Notes: a model not told the origin generated them from the letters alone. Counted from the stretch's first letter, positions 43,118 to 52,449 are shown. The stretch: DNA of 64,000 nucleotides from Pseudoflavitalea rhizosphaerae (GCF_003991355.1 NZ_RCSU01000023.1:1-64000), one strand, 5' to 3'. A program made the numbers and translations.

Positions 43118-44806
43118 ATGAATAAGCACTTGAATGCTGGAGTAACTGGTTGCATATTCGTTTTTTTGCTGGCCCTCACCGCCTGCGGAGGAGGAGAGAA
43201 GCCAAAGGACAAAGACATTGTAGAGCAGCCAGAAAAATTTGAAGTGCGCGTAAGCGATAACATCAAATCCGCATTGTCCTACATGCTCGACAATAAAGGC
43301 AGGCTCAACGATACCGTGGTGCTTGCAGACGATAAGCTGGTGAACGAAGCTTATATACGCAGCAATCACCAGCCCATCTGGTGTACACAGGAGCAATGGA
43401 ACGCCATCGGTGAAAACTTCTTCCATTTCATTGCCAATTCAAAAGAATACGGATTATTCCCTTCAGATTATCACTATCGTGCACTCAACAGCATGCGTGA
43501 CCAGATCGTTCACGATTCCTCTGCCCGTAAGAATGCAGCACTCTGGAGCCGCGCCGAACTGATGATGACCGATGCATTCCTGCTAGTGGCCCGTCATCTT
43601 AAACAGGGACATTTTTATGACGACAGTCTTTATATCCGTACCGATTCCATTCTCGGCCCCGGTTATTATCCCGGTGTGCTGGACCAGGTCCGTCAAACCC
43701 GCAATGTGACCGGCACCTTACAGGCGCTGGAGCCCACTTACCAGGGTTATGCAGATCTCAAGCGGGGACTGAAATCTTATCTCGATTCTATCGGCCCGTT
43801 CAAAAGATATACAACACTCAGCTATAGCTACCCGCTGAAAGACAGTGCAGCATTTTACAGATCATTACAAAGAAGGTTGTTTGAAGACGATTACCTTCCT
43901 TCTGCAACGGATCCGGTAGACAGCGCTACCTGGCGTACAGTGCTGAAAGAATACCAAACCAAAAAAGGATTGAAGCCCACAGGTCGCCCCAATGAGAACA
44001 CCGTAGCGGCGCTCAATTATACCGACTGGGAAAAATTCAAGCGAGTAGCTATTACGCTTGACCGTTATAAGATGTCGACCGACAGTTTCCCCGAGACATA
44101 TATCCTGGTGAACCTGCCCGGTTATAATCTTCGTGTGCATGATGCAGATACGATTGCCCTTGAGTCACGCGTTATTGTGGGGCAGCCGCGCACAAGAACG
44201 CCATTGCTGACCTCTGCCGTGAGTAATTTCATCACTTATCCCCAGTGGACAGTGCCCTACAGCATCATCTATAAAGAGATGCTGCCGAAGATCAAAAAAG
44301 ATGTGAACTATCTCAGTAAAGAGAACCTGATGGTGGTGGACCGCAACGATAGCATCATTGATCCGTATTTGATCGACTGGACCGTCCTGCGCAAAGGGAA
44401 TTTTCCTTACCTGATAAAGCAGCGTCAGGGCGATGACAATTCCCTGGGTGTTCTGAAGTTCAATTTCCCGAACAAGCATGATGTATACCTGCACGATACC
44501 AATGCACGCTGGTTGTTCAGTCGCGGTTACCGCGCCATGAGCCATGGATGTGTAAGAGTGAAAGAGTTCATGAAGCTGGCAGACTTCCTGGTGAGGAACG
44601 ATACAGACCGCTTTCATCCCGATACGTTGAGGAACTGGATCAAGCGTGAAGAAAAACATGTGGTATCCGGGTTCAAAAGAGTACCTATCTATATCCGTTA
44701 CTTTTCCTGCGAGGGAAAAGATGGAAAATTGAAAATTTATGAAGATATTTATGGAGAAGACAAGATCCTGAAGGAAAGGTACTTTGCCGACAAGGCCATC
44801 CAATAA
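43118..44806 (+). CDS. L,D-transpeptidase (YcbB-like), lipoprotein
   Basis: A 562-residue lipoprotein (LTAC, Cys23) acting on peptidoglycan. In order: a helical N-terminal region of the YcbB scaffold type, a peptidoglycan-binding domain (about 255-310, VLKEYQTKKGLKPTGRPNENT), and a YkuD L,D-transpeptidase domain (about 325-520) with H476-G-C478 in MSHGCVRV. It forms 3-3 crosslinks or anchors proteins to the wall. The RlpA-like gene follows after 13 bases, so the two may form a cell-wall operon. Confidence 0.92.
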   Translation: MNKHLNAGVTGCIFVFLLALTACGGGEKPKDKDIVEQPEKFEVRVSDNIKSALSYMLDNKGRLNDTVVLADDKLVNEAYIRSNHQPIWCTQEQWNAIGENFFHFIANSKEYGLFPSDYHYRALNSMRDQIVHDSSARKNAALWSRAELMMTDAFLLVARHLKQGHFYDDSLYIRTDSILGPGYYPGVLDQVRQTRNVTGTLQALEPTYQGYADLKRGLKSYLDSIGPFKRYTTLSYSYPLKDSAAFYRSLQRRLFEDDYLPSATDPVDSATWRTVLKEYQTKKGLKPTGRPNENTVAALNYTDWEKFKRVAITLDRYKMSTDSFPETYILVNLPGYNLRVHDADTIALESRVIVGQPRTRTPLLTSAVSNFITYPQWTVPYSIIYKEMLPKIKKDVNYLSKENLMVVDRNDSIIDPYLIDWTVLRKGNFPYLIKQRQGDDNSLGVLKFNFPNKHDVYLHDTNARWLFSRGYRAMSHGCVRVKEFMKLADFLVRNDTDRFHPDTLRNWIKREEKHVVSGFKRVPIYIRYFSCEGKDGKLKIYEDIYGEDKILKERYFADKAIQ

Positions 44807-44819
44807 AATCCCCTGGACT

Positions 44820-45242
44820 ATGAAAAAATGGGCCCTTTATGCTGTCTTATCGTTCATAACCCCTGCTGTAGTAAAAGCCCAGGCAGCAGCGGAAGACAGT
44901 GTTCACATGACCAAAAAGAAGAAGGTCCCTAAAGTACAATACGGAATAGCCAGTTTCTATCACAATAAGTTTGAAGGCCGCAAAACCGCCAATGGCGAGA
45001 TTTTCAGCCAAAAGAAGATGACCGCTGCCTGCAATACGCTCCCTCTCAATTGCTGGGTTCGCGTCACCAATATCCGGAACAAGCGAAGCGTGATCCTCAG
45101 GATCACAGACCGAATGCATCACCTGAACAAACGTCTGATTGACCTAAGTCATATTGCAGCAAAAACACTCGGGTATACCGGTCACGGGCTAACGCGCGTG
45201 AAAGTGGAATATCTGGGCAAGAACAAGCCAGCCACCCCGTAA
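44820..45242 (+). CDS. RlpA-like double-psi beta-barrel protein
   Basis: A 140-residue exported protein: signal peptide MKKWALYAVLSFITPAVVKA, then a double-psi beta-barrel with GIASFYHNKFEGRKTANGE (about 42-60), AACNTLPL, VRVTNIRNKRSV, ITDR and IDLSHIAAKTLG. RlpA proteins cleave glycan strands lacking stem peptides and help daughter-cell separation. No SPOR domain is present. ATG 44820 is used; an earlier in-frame start lies inside the L,D-transpeptidase gene. Operon partner is that transpeptidase. Confidence 0.9.
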   Translation: MKKWALYAVLSFITPAVVKAQAAAEDSVHMTKKKKVPKVQYGIASFYHNKFEGRKTANGEIFSQKKMTAACNTLPLNCWVRVTNIRNKRSVILRITDRMHHLNKRLIDLSHIAAKTLGYTGHGLTRVKVEYLGKNKPATP

Positions 45243-45337
45243 TGCCCGTTTTGTTGCAGGCGTGAGCAAATCTTTACCGGCCCTTTACTTATTAACCGCA
45301 GTTAATAAATTATTTTTCATTTTAATAGGTACCCCGC

Positions 45338-45345
45338 TATTTTTG
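45338..45345 (+). promoter_or_regulatory. TAnnTTTG -7 box for the OmpA-family gene
   Basis: TATTTTTG, 28 bases before the ATG at 45374. Confidence 0.55.
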
Positions 45346-45373
45346 TTCTATACGATTACAAAACTGTTTCGTT

Positions 45374-46711
45374 ATGAAGAGAATCCTACTACACCTTTTC
45401 TTTTTTCTCATCTCATTTCAGATTGCTTTTGGCCAGGATGACGATATTCAGAACCCCACTTTAGGCGTCCACTTTTTCTTTAACGACTTCAAGTCGGCTC
45501 AGAATATAAGGAACACTTCCCTGGGAACTGCATTGAGAGACAAAAAGTTTGGCAAGATCAAAGACATGAGTCCGGGACTTGCTATCAATTACATGGAAGG
45601 CCTCAACAGGCATTTCGATTTTACCACTACGCTTGCCGGTTCTTTCCTGGATTATATCCGCAGGGATGGATCTACTTTCGGAAAAGACAATTTCCTCCTG
45701 GAAGGCGATGTTTCAGTACGCGGCAAAATGTTTTCCAACAAGTACGTGGTATCGCCTTATTTGCAGGCGGGTTTGGGTGCTTCAATGTACAAAGGCACAT
45801 TCGGTGCATTCATTCCAGCAGGTGTGGGCGTTCAGTTCAACATTTTGAATGAAGCCTTCCTGGTGGTGAACTCCCAGTACCGTATACCAGTAACCGAATC
45901 TGCCAATTATCATTTCTATCACAGCATCGGCCTGGCCGGTGTGATCGGTAAAAAGAAAAGAGCAGCCGCGCCTGTTCCTGTTCCCATTCCTCCACCGCCA
46001 CCAAAAGATACAGATGGCGATGGTATCGTAGACAGCCTGGATGCCTGTCCGGATATTCCCGGACTGGCGCAGTTCAAAGGTTGTCCTGACAAGGATGGAG
46101 ACGGAATCCCTGATCCTGAAGATAAATGTCCAGATGTGGCCGGTCTTGCACGTTACCAGGGATGTCCTATTCCTGATACGGATGGGGACGGCATCAATGA
46201 TGAAGTGGATAAATGTCCCAACGAGAAAGGTGTTGCCCGCTACGATGGCTGCCCGGTTCCAGACCGCGATAAAGATGGCGTGAATGATGAAGAAGATAAA
46301 TGTCCAGATCTTCCCGGACCTGTTTCCAACCAGGGTTGTCCTGAAGTGAAGGAAGAAATAAAGAAAAGGATCGATGTGGCTGCGAAGAATATTTTCTTTG
46401 CAACAGGCAGTTATCAATTGCTGGCAAAATCCCATAAATCCCTGGATGATGTGGCGAAACTACTGAACGAAGATCCCAATCTCAAACTGGACGTTGAAGG
46501 TCATACAGATAATACCGGCAAAGCCGATAAGAACCTTACGCTGAGCGAAAAACGTGCGCAGGCTGTTCATGATTATCTCGTGAAGCGCGGTGTGAGCGAT
46601 GATCGCATCAACGCTGCAGGCTTTGGGCAGGATCGTCCTGTAGCCGACAACAAAACCACTGCCGGTCGTGCAAAGAACAGACGAGTGGAACTCAAACTGC
46701 ATTATAACTGA
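45374..46711 (+). CDS. OmpA-family outer membrane protein with TSP3 repeats
   Basis: A 445-residue protein with signal peptide (to FGQ), an N-terminal beta-barrel (about 25-195), a Pro-rich hinge (PVPVPIPPPPPK, about 200-213), four thrombospondin type 3 calcium-binding repeats (DTDGDGIVDSLDACPD type, about 214-322) and a C-terminal OmpA domain (about 333-445) with the peptidoglycan-binding NLTLSEKRAQAV and KNRRVELKL. It links the outer membrane to the cell wall. Followed by a strong terminator. Confidence 0.93.
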   Translation: MKRILLHLFFFLISFQIAFGQDDDIQNPTLGVHFFFNDFKSAQNIRNTSLGTALRDKKFGKIKDMSPGLAINYMEGLNRHFDFTTTLAGSFLDYIRRDGSTFGKDNFLLEGDVSVRGKMFSNKYVVSPYLQAGLGASMYKGTFGAFIPAGVGVQFNILNEAFLVVNSQYRIPVTESANYHFYHSIGLAGVIGKKKRAAAPVPVPIPPPPPKDTDGDGIVDSLDACPDIPGLAQFKGCPDKDGDGIPDPEDKCPDVAGLARYQGCPIPDTDGDGINDEVDKCPNEKGVARYDGCPVPDRDKDGVNDEEDKCPDLPGPVSNQGCPEVKEEIKKRIDVAAKNIFFATGSYQLLAKSHKSLDDVAKLLNEDPNLKLDVEGHTDNTGKADKNLTLSEKRAQAVHDYLVKRGVSDDRINAAGFGQDRPVADNKTTAGRAKNRRVELKLHYN

Positions 46712-46731
46712 TACCCATAATTACAATGCAA

Positions 46732-46764
46732 AACCCCGGCACAGCAATTGACCGGGGTTTTTTG
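46732..46764 (+). terminator. Terminator of the OmpA-family gene
   Basis: Stem aaccccgg/ccggggtt with a 13-base loop and a run of T, 20 bases past the stop codon. Confidence 0.85.
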
Positions 46765-46794
46765 TTTATTGTTGTTATCAGTTGTCAGCCTGTG

Positions 46795-46845
46795 GCCAGT
46801 CGCTTGCCTCTGGCGAGTGACTTCTATTTGTTCGCCTCCGGCGAA
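46795..46845. repeat. REP-like palindromic repeat, copy f
   Basis: gccagtcgcttgcctctggc gives the outer module, followed by gttcgcctccggcgaac. The right end touches the pdxJ stop codon: repeat and stop share a base at 46846. Confidence 0.8.
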
Positions 46846-47571
46846 CTACTTCATCTTGCTCAATTGTCTTTTATACAACTGCACGGCATTCTCATACCCC
46901 AGGTACAATGCATCACAAACCAATGCATGACCAATACTCACTTCATCCAACGCCGGTATTTGATGCGCAAACCATGCCAGGTTTTCCAGGTCCAGATCAT
47001 GACCTGCATTGATGCCGAGCTTCAGCTCAGCAGCGCGTTTGGCAGCGGCCACATATGGAGCAACAGCCTGTTCCTTTCCTGCATGGAATGATTTCGCATA
47101 TCCCTCAGTGTAAAGTTCAATTCTATCCGTTCCTGTTTCTGCGGCGCCATTCACCATTTCAACAACAGGGTCCACAAAGATGGAAACCCTGATGCCGGCC
47201 TGCTGGAAAACCGGGATCACTTCTTTCAGATAATCTTTGTACCTGATGGTATCCCATCCATGATCGGAAGTAAGCTGTCCTTCAGCATCCGGAACAAGCG
47301 TCACCTGGTGTGGTTTTGTTTCCAACACCAGATCGATGAATTTCTGTTCGCGGCAATTGCCTTCAATATTGAATTCAGTGGTAATGATCTTCTTGATATC
47401 GCGTACATCCTGGTAGCGGATATGTCGCTCATCAGGGCGGGGATGAACGGTTACGCCGTCAGCGCCGAACAACTGTGCATCCACAGCAGCTTTCACTACA
47501 TCGGGATTGTTGCCACCACGACTATTACGCAGGGTAGCGAATTTATTGATATTGACACTAAGTTTTGCCAT
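46846..47571 (-). CDS. Pyridoxine 5'-phosphate synthase
   Basis: A 241-residue TIM-barrel enzyme that condenses 3-amino-1-hydroxyacetone phosphate with deoxyxylulose 5-phosphate to pyridoxine 5'-phosphate. Family segments: LSVNINKFATLRNSRGG at the start, GADGVTVHPRPDERHI (about 37-52), NIEGNC (Glu near 69), LVPDAEGQLTSDHGW, and LGINAGHDLDL with the catalytic His (about 190). ATG 47571 is used; an in-frame TTG lies six bases earlier. Its 3' end abuts REP-like copy f, which may serve as terminator. Confidence 0.95.
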   Translation of the reverse strand: MAKLSVNINKFATLRNSRGGNNPDVVKAAVDAQLFGADGVTVHPRPDERHIRYQDVRDIKKIITTEFNIEGNCREQKFIDLVLETKPHQVTLVPDAEGQLTSDHGWDTIRYKDYLKEVIPVFQQAGIRVSIFVDPVVEMVNGAAETGTDRIELYTEGYAKSFHAGKEQAVAPYVAAAKRAAELKLGINAGHDLDLENLAWFAHQIPALDEVSIGHALVCDALYLGYENAVQLYKRQLSKMK

Positions 47572-47583
47572 GCCCAAAATTAT

Positions 47584-47614
47584 AAAAAAAAGCTGCCTTC
47601 AGATGCAAGGCAGC
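47584..47614 (-). terminator. Terminator on the minus strand upstream of pdxJ
   Basis: Stem gctgcctt/aaggcagc with A run at 47584-47591 (U tract on the minus transcript). It probably ends the transcript of the 47778-48065 gene before pdxJ begins, only about 13 bases from the pdxJ start. Confidence 0.75.
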
Positions 47615-47693
47615 GGACATGGGTAGGGATCAAGCAAAAATACTGTTACGGTTTAGGGCAAGGGGATGTAGTGCTTGCCATTTAAATCAAGAG

Positions 47694-47724
47694 CCATTAA
47701 CCATTTAACCATTAACCATTAACC
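47694..47724. repeat. Short heptamer repeat (ccattaa)n
   Basis: Four near-perfect units, ccattaa/ccatttaa, end with cctatgaa. The reverse complement (ttcatagg then ttaatgg units) occurs at 251-281, so the motif is dispersed. Confidence 0.6.
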
Positions 47725-47777
47725 TATGAAGAACTATGAAAAATGTGACCTACGGTTTAGGATTTAGGGGTCGGGTT

Positions 47778-48065
47778 TCAGAGAGTGTTGCTACTATCCT
47801 GATCTGATTGGGTTACATCGATACTGTGTAACAATTCACCATGCTGATTGATCACATCCAGTCTGCACTTACCACTACTGGTGAATAAAATATCATCGAT
47901 GTTTGTGATGTTCGCTCCCTTGAGCAGGTACCAGGAGAATAACTTGATAATTCGATCTTCCGAATTAATTAACCGGACAATGGCGTGTAAATTCTGATCA
48001 CAACTGATTTCTAGCGTAAACGATCTGGCAAACGGATCAGGATTTACCAGCATTTCATTGATCAT
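47778..48065 (-). CDS. Stand-alone T9SS-sorting-domain-like protein
   Basis: A 95-residue protein without signal peptide. It resembles an isolated type A sorting domain: NPDPFARSFTLEI at the start (as NP.(P/D).. begins the domain), then AIVRLINSEDRIIKLFSW, LLKGANITNIDDI and CRLDVINQHGELLHSIDV, following the order of strands in such domains. Here it forms the whole protein, so it cannot be a cargo tail for export. Small cytoplasmic proteins of this shape may be regulators or decayed fragments. Monocistronic with a terminator at 47584-47614. Confidence 0.6.
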   Translation of the reverse strand: MINEMLVNPDPFARSFTLEISCDQNLHAIVRLINSEDRIIKLFSWYLLKGANITNIDDILFTSSGKCRLDVINQHGELLHSIDVTQSDQDSSNTL

Positions 48066-48201
48066 AAGTTTCGATTTGTTATTCTGATAAGAGATATGCT
48101 AAGGAGATGCCAGAAATATATAAGATTGATTTTTAGATGATTGTGATCTTGCCAGCTGTTTGTTTTTTCCCGGAAATGGAAAAGCCTGGGAAAATGGGGT
48201 C

Positions 48202-48343
48202 GCAAAGGGAAATGAACGCCGGCTGGAAAATGAACCGGCGCAGGAGGATGTTTATTGAGCAGGGTGGGGAAAGATGGGACAGGAGAATATGACCGGGCTG
48301 CTTCGCTTACATTTTCAAGGCCGGCTTTTCATTATCCCTTTGC
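48202..48343 (-). repeat. Hairpin element D (142 bp)
   Basis: End arms gcaaaggga (48202-48210) and tccctttgc (48335-48343) and inner arms gaaaatg (48226-48232) / cattttc (48310-48316). It has the same length and end sequence type as element A, but the inner stem has changed on both sides so that pairing is kept. Confidence 0.75.
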
Positions 48344-48808
48344 TCTATGGGCTGGAAGTGCGGCAGTTTTTCTTTTTGGAAGATTAAGGAAAAGTATCAG
48401 ACAAAAAATTAAGAAGCTCATATTTGAATTCAATTGATGATTCTGAGTTGATCTTGTACATGATTTAATTTAATGAATCAATAAATCAAAAATTGCTCTG
48501 AACAATGCAGTAATTGAATTTGAATTGCCTGGCTGATCTAAAATGTGAAATATATAAAGTGGTAACGTTAATGATTAACCGTATTTCAATAATTGGTGTT
48601 TTCTATACATCTGTGGTGAGCAGGAGACAGATTCACTGAAGTGAAGAACTGTAGCGGGTTGAAGAAGTGTGGTAGCTTGTAATTGCTTGATTAATTGAAA
48701 GGGAAAATAGAAATAAAAAAAATGAACACTGTTTGAGTGTTCATAGAAAAATTAAATATTAAGTGATGGCCTGAATAATCAGCATTGAATGATGCACATT
48801 CGGAGAGA

Positions 48809-48960
48809 TGCTGACGAGGGTATGTTCGATTGAGGTCCTGGAAACAAAAGCGAAGAAGTTGAATAATGTTCCACCGTTCCATCTCTTCTACAAAAGCTCA
48901 ATAAAAAACCTCCCGCGTTGGTTTGTTTCCTCACCTCAATCGAACAAACCCGAGACAGCA
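48809..48960 (+). repeat. Hairpin element C (152 bp)
   Basis: A 13-bp perfect outer arm gttcgattgaggt (48824-48836) with its complement (48933-48945), extended imperfectly to tgct/agca at the ends, plus inner arms ggaaacaaa (48840-48848) / tttgtttcc (48922-48930). The core matches elements A, B and D at its two ends. Confidence 0.75.
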
Positions 48961-49259
48961 AATGCTACAACCAGAGTCCTCAACCTTACCTTATCCTCTA
49001 TTCAATATCTTGATGTTATTTTTCCGGTTCGGTTGATGTTTATCAAATTGCCAAACTGATGCCAGAGTTTGGAGTTATTGATTATCAATTACATATAGGA
49101 TTGGCACGGGCTGGATCAGTCCCGGAACGGGAATGGGGTGGGAATTGGGAAGAAAAATGGACGAGCATTACGGTTATGTATCACCTTTATAAAATCTGAT
49201 GCCATCAGCGGGAAACTGCTGAATAACGATAATGGATAAGTGACAATTTGATGAATTTT

Positions 49260-51743
49260 CTAAAAACGCGCAATCAATTTAAGATTTAGCAAGCGGGGTG
49301 TTAGCCTGTTTGGCATGGCGAAAACTGTGTTGGAGAAATCCTTGATCAACATATAGGAAATGGTATTGTCGCGATCGATAAGATTGAACACTTCCAGCGT
49401 GGCCCAGATATTCTCGAAGTTGCGGAAAGGATTATGACTTCGGCGGTTGTTCTTCTCGCTGTCGAGCAGGAGGGCACTGAAGCCAATGTCTATGCGGATA
49501 TAGGGATCGATCTCGAGTGCATTGCGGTATTTCACGCTGTTGGGAATATTGTAAGGCAGGTTGCTGCCATAAAGGAAGTTCAGGTAAACCTTGAAATTCT
49601 TGTTGGTGGCGAGATAATCCTGCAGGAACATGCCAAAAGTGATCAGCCTGTCGGATGGACGGCGGAACCAGCCTCCTTCTTTGAGGGTGCTGTCGGTGGG
49701 ATTATTGTTATCGTCCAGGGTATAATCATAGTAAGTGTCTTTGTCGAGGTCTTCGCGCGTGCGCATGAAGCCGAGGCTGACCCAACTTTCTGCATCTTTC
49801 ACCAGTTCGCCGAAGAGGCGGAGCTCCAGGCCGGTGGCGTAGGCTTTGGCGCGGTTCTCGCCGAAGTAACGGATACGCACATTGTCTATATCGTAGGGAA
49901 CAACATCCCACATGTTCTTGTAGTATGCTTCTGCGGTGAAGCGGAAGGGGCGATTGCCGGATTTGAAATTGTAATCCATGCCACCCACGATCTGCCAGCT
50001 TTTCTGTGCTTTAAGGTCTTTGTTGATGCTGCCGTCATAACGGCGAAGCTCACGGTAAAAAGGAGGTTGATGATAGAGACCTGCTGCTCCGCGGAAAATG
50101 ATATCGCGTTCCCAGTTGCCGGGTTTCCAGCTGAATCCGATACGGGGCGAGAGCAGGAACTCCTTATTGAGATCATTATAATTGTAACGGATGCCGGCCT
50201 GTAAGGTGAAGTCGGACGAATCCTGGAAAATGATATTGTCCTGGATATAGCCCGACAGGCGCAGCACATCGATATCAGCTTTTGCTTTCAGCACTTTGCT
50301 GAGCTCGAACATATTGGGATTATAGGGAATATTGTAACCGGCAGAATCCTGGTATTCCCATTCATTGAGTTTATCGGTTATGGATTGCCGTTCTACAGTT
50401 TGTCCCCATTGAATAAAATGTTTGCCCTGGTTGTAGCTTCCCTTATGTGAGAAATTATAGAGTGCGATATTGAGTTTGTTGCGTGCAAAATTCTGGTATA
50501 CACCTGCGCCCAGCGGATTGGTGATCATGCCGAATTCGGGCTTGCCTTTATCGAAGGAGCGATCGCCGAAGAGGTAAGCGCCCATGATATCGATGGATTC
50601 TTTTTCATCATTCTCGAAACGGCTGGCCATCCATTTGAGTCGAAGGTTTTTGTTGGGCTGCTGGATCCAGGCGAGACCGATCATATTGGTGCGATATCGA
50701 TCTTCTTCCTTTCCTTCAAAAAAGATGTCGAGGCCCAGGTTGGCGCTGAAAAGCGGGGAGAACACACTGCTGGTAAGCTGGCTGTATTCCGGCAGCAGCG
50801 TGAATTTGGTCTGGGAGATATTTCCGAGCAGTTCCAGTGAATTGCGGGGATTGATCTGGTAAGTGAGCTGCGCCTGCAGGTCGGCAGAAGAGGGAACATA
50901 ATTGCCCTTGGTTTCCTGGCTGCTGAGCAAGTTGCGGTTGCTCCTGTTGCGGACGCCAACGAGATAGGTGAATTTGCCGTTCTTCGAAGCGCCTTCCAGG
51001 TGCAGGCCCTGTTCCAGTAACCCGATATACACGGAGCCGCCGAATGTTTTGGGTTTCTTGTACTGGATATCGAGTACGGAGCTCATCTTGTCGCCGTAGC
51101 GCGCCTGGAAGCCCCCATTGTAGAAGCTCACATTGCGTGCGAGCTCGGGGTTGATGAAGCTGAGACCTTCTTGCTGTCCGCTGCGGACGAGATAAGGACG
51201 GAAGATCTCGAAATCATTTACGTACACGAGGTTCTCGTCGTAATTACCACCGCGCACGGAATATTGAGAAGTGAGTTCATTATTCGATCCTACAAATACT
51301 TTGATCAGGCTTTCGATGCCGCCGCCAGGAGAGGGGATATTGATGGCGTTCTTTGGATTGATGAGTACGAGGCCTGCTTCCCGTCTTTGCCGCTGATCAG
51401 TAACTACTACAGGGTCCAGCATTCCGGTGCCGCGTTCCATGCGCACTACCACAAATTCAGCTTCGTTCTCACTGAGCAGGAAATTGCGCTGAACGGATTT
51501 GTAACCAGTGAAGGAGAATACCAGTGCGAAAGCCTTGTTTGAAGGCGCCTGGATAGTGAATGTGCCGGAATCGGAAGTGGATACGCCATTTCGTTTACCC
51601 AATATGGTTACAGACACCCGGGCCAGTGGATTTTCGTTCTCGTCCACCACTTTCCCTGAAAGTGTTGCAGGTTTTTTCTGGGCAAGGGCAGCCTGGGGAA
51701 GGATAAGTATCAGGTAAACCAACGTTAGCAGGATAGCTCTCAC
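49260..51743 (-). CDS. TonB-dependent outer membrane receptor
   Basis: An 827-residue receptor: signal peptide (to LAQ), a carboxypeptidase-regulatory-like domain (about 25-105, LSGKVVDENENPLARVSVTI), a plug (about 110-235, with SQYSVRGGNYDENLVYVND) and a 22-strand type barrel ending in Phe (LNLKLIARF). It imports a bulky ligand using TonB energy. No SusD-type lipoprotein gene is adjacent, so it is not a standard polysaccharide locus. It lies 45 bases downstream of rpe on the same strand and may be co-transcribed. Confidence 0.9.
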   Translation of the reverse strand: MRAILLTLVYLILILPQAALAQKKPATLSGKVVDENENPLARVSVTILGKRNGVSTSDSGTFTIQAPSNKAFALVFSFTGYKSVQRNFLLSENEAEFVVVRMERGTGMLDPVVVTDQRQRREAGLVLINPKNAINIPSPGGGIESLIKVFVGSNNELTSQYSVRGGNYDENLVYVNDFEIFRPYLVRSGQQEGLSFINPELARNVSFYNGGFQARYGDKMSSVLDIQYKKPKTFGGSVYIGLLEQGLHLEGASKNGKFTYLVGVRNRSNRNLLSSQETKGNYVPSSADLQAQLTYQINPRNSLELLGNISQTKFTLLPEYSQLTSSVFSPLFSANLGLDIFFEGKEEDRYRTNMIGLAWIQQPNKNLRLKWMASRFENDEKESIDIMGAYLFGDRSFDKGKPEFGMITNPLGAGVYQNFARNKLNIALYNFSHKGSYNQGKHFIQWGQTVERQSITDKLNEWEYQDSAGYNIPYNPNMFELSKVLKAKADIDVLRLSGYIQDNIIFQDSSDFTLQAGIRYNYNDLNKEFLLSPRIGFSWKPGNWERDIIFRGAAGLYHQPPFYRELRRYDGSINKDLKAQKSWQIVGGMDYNFKSGNRPFRFTAEAYYKNMWDVVPYDIDNVRIRYFGENRAKAYATGLELRLFGELVKDAESWVSLGFMRTREDLDKDTYYDYTLDDNNNPTDSTLKEGGWFRRPSDRLITFGMFLQDYLATNKNFKVYLNFLYGSNLPYNIPNSVKYRNALEIDPYIRIDIGFSALLLDSEKNNRRSHNPFRNFENIWATLEVFNLIDRDNTISYMLIKDFSNTVFAMPNRLTPRLLNLKLIARF

Positions 51744-51788
51744 CGGCAGTATTTTTTTGTGCAGTCGAAATTAGTAGAAATTTCCCGA

Positions 51789-52439
51789 TCACCCAACCTG
51801 TTTCAATTGGGCGATGGTAGCGATGGGGTCGGAGGAGTTGAACACGGTACTGCCCGCTACCAGTGCGGTGGCGCCGGCCTGAACGATGGAAGCCGCATTA
51901 TCCAGCGTTACGCCTCCATCCACCTCGATGACGGTAGACAATTTCTTTTCATCCACCATGCGGCGCAGTTGTTTGAGCTTTTCCAGGGTATGGGGGATGA
52001 ATGTTTGTCCACCAAAGCCTGGGTTCACACTCATGATCAGCACCAGGTCAATGTCGTGTATCACATCCTGCAAAAGGCTCACAGGTGTATGCGGGTTGAG
52101 GGCCACACCGGCTTTCATTCCCAGGCTTTTGATCTGTTGGAGGTTCCGGTGAAGGTGTACGCAGGCTTCGAGATGAACGGTGAGGATATCGGCGCCTGCA
52201 TTTTTGAATGCTTCAGCATATTTTTCCGGTTCGAGGATCATGAGATGTACATCGCAAACCTTTTTGGTGGTTTTGCGGATCTGCTCAATCACGGGCAGGC
52301 CATAACTGATATTGGGAACAAATCTGCCGTCCATTACATCAAGGTGGAACCAGTCGGCTTCACTTTTATTGAGCATATCGCATGCTGACTGCAGATGTAG
52401 AAAATCAGCGGCGAGCAAAGAGGGGGCAATAATGGGCAT
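51789..52439 (-). CDS. Ribulose-phosphate 3-epimerase
   Basis: A 216-residue TIM-barrel metal enzyme of the pentose phosphate pathway, interconverting ribulose 5-phosphate and xylulose 5-phosphate. Motifs: IAPSLLAADFLHL, FHLDVMDGRFVPNISYG (metal His/Asp), VHLEA (His), MSVNPGFGGQTFI and EVDGGV (catalytic Asp), VAGSTVF. It follows the TPR lipoprotein gene after 10 bases. Confidence 0.95.
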   Translation of the reverse strand: MPIIAPSLLAADFLHLQSACDMLNKSEADWFHLDVMDGRFVPNISYGLPVIEQIRKTTKKVCDVHLMILEPEKYAEAFKNAGADILTVHLEACVHLHRNLQQIKSLGMKAGVALNPHTPVSLLQDVIHDIDLVLIMSVNPGFGGQTFIPHTLEKLKQLRRMVDEKKLSTVIEVDGGVTLDNAASIVQAGATALVAGSTVFNSSDPIATIAQLKQVG

Positions 52440-52449
52440 AATGATTTGT

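Larger units (their letters stand above)
48066..49259. other. Non-coding AT-rich region with two hairpin elements
   Basis: About 1.2 kb with no credible gene. It holds hairpin elements D (48202-48343) and C (48809-48960). Also present is a 9-bp hairpin (atgaacact/agtgttcat) near 48722-48744 preceded by an A run, resembling a minus-strand terminator without a gene. Small ORFs inside the hairpin elements have no coding support. Confidence 0.6.

Noticed and set aside
47575-47582. TAATTTTG box for pdxJ on the minus strand
   Set aside because: Matches the consensus but ends only three bases before the ATG and overlaps a terminator U tract, so it is probably chance.
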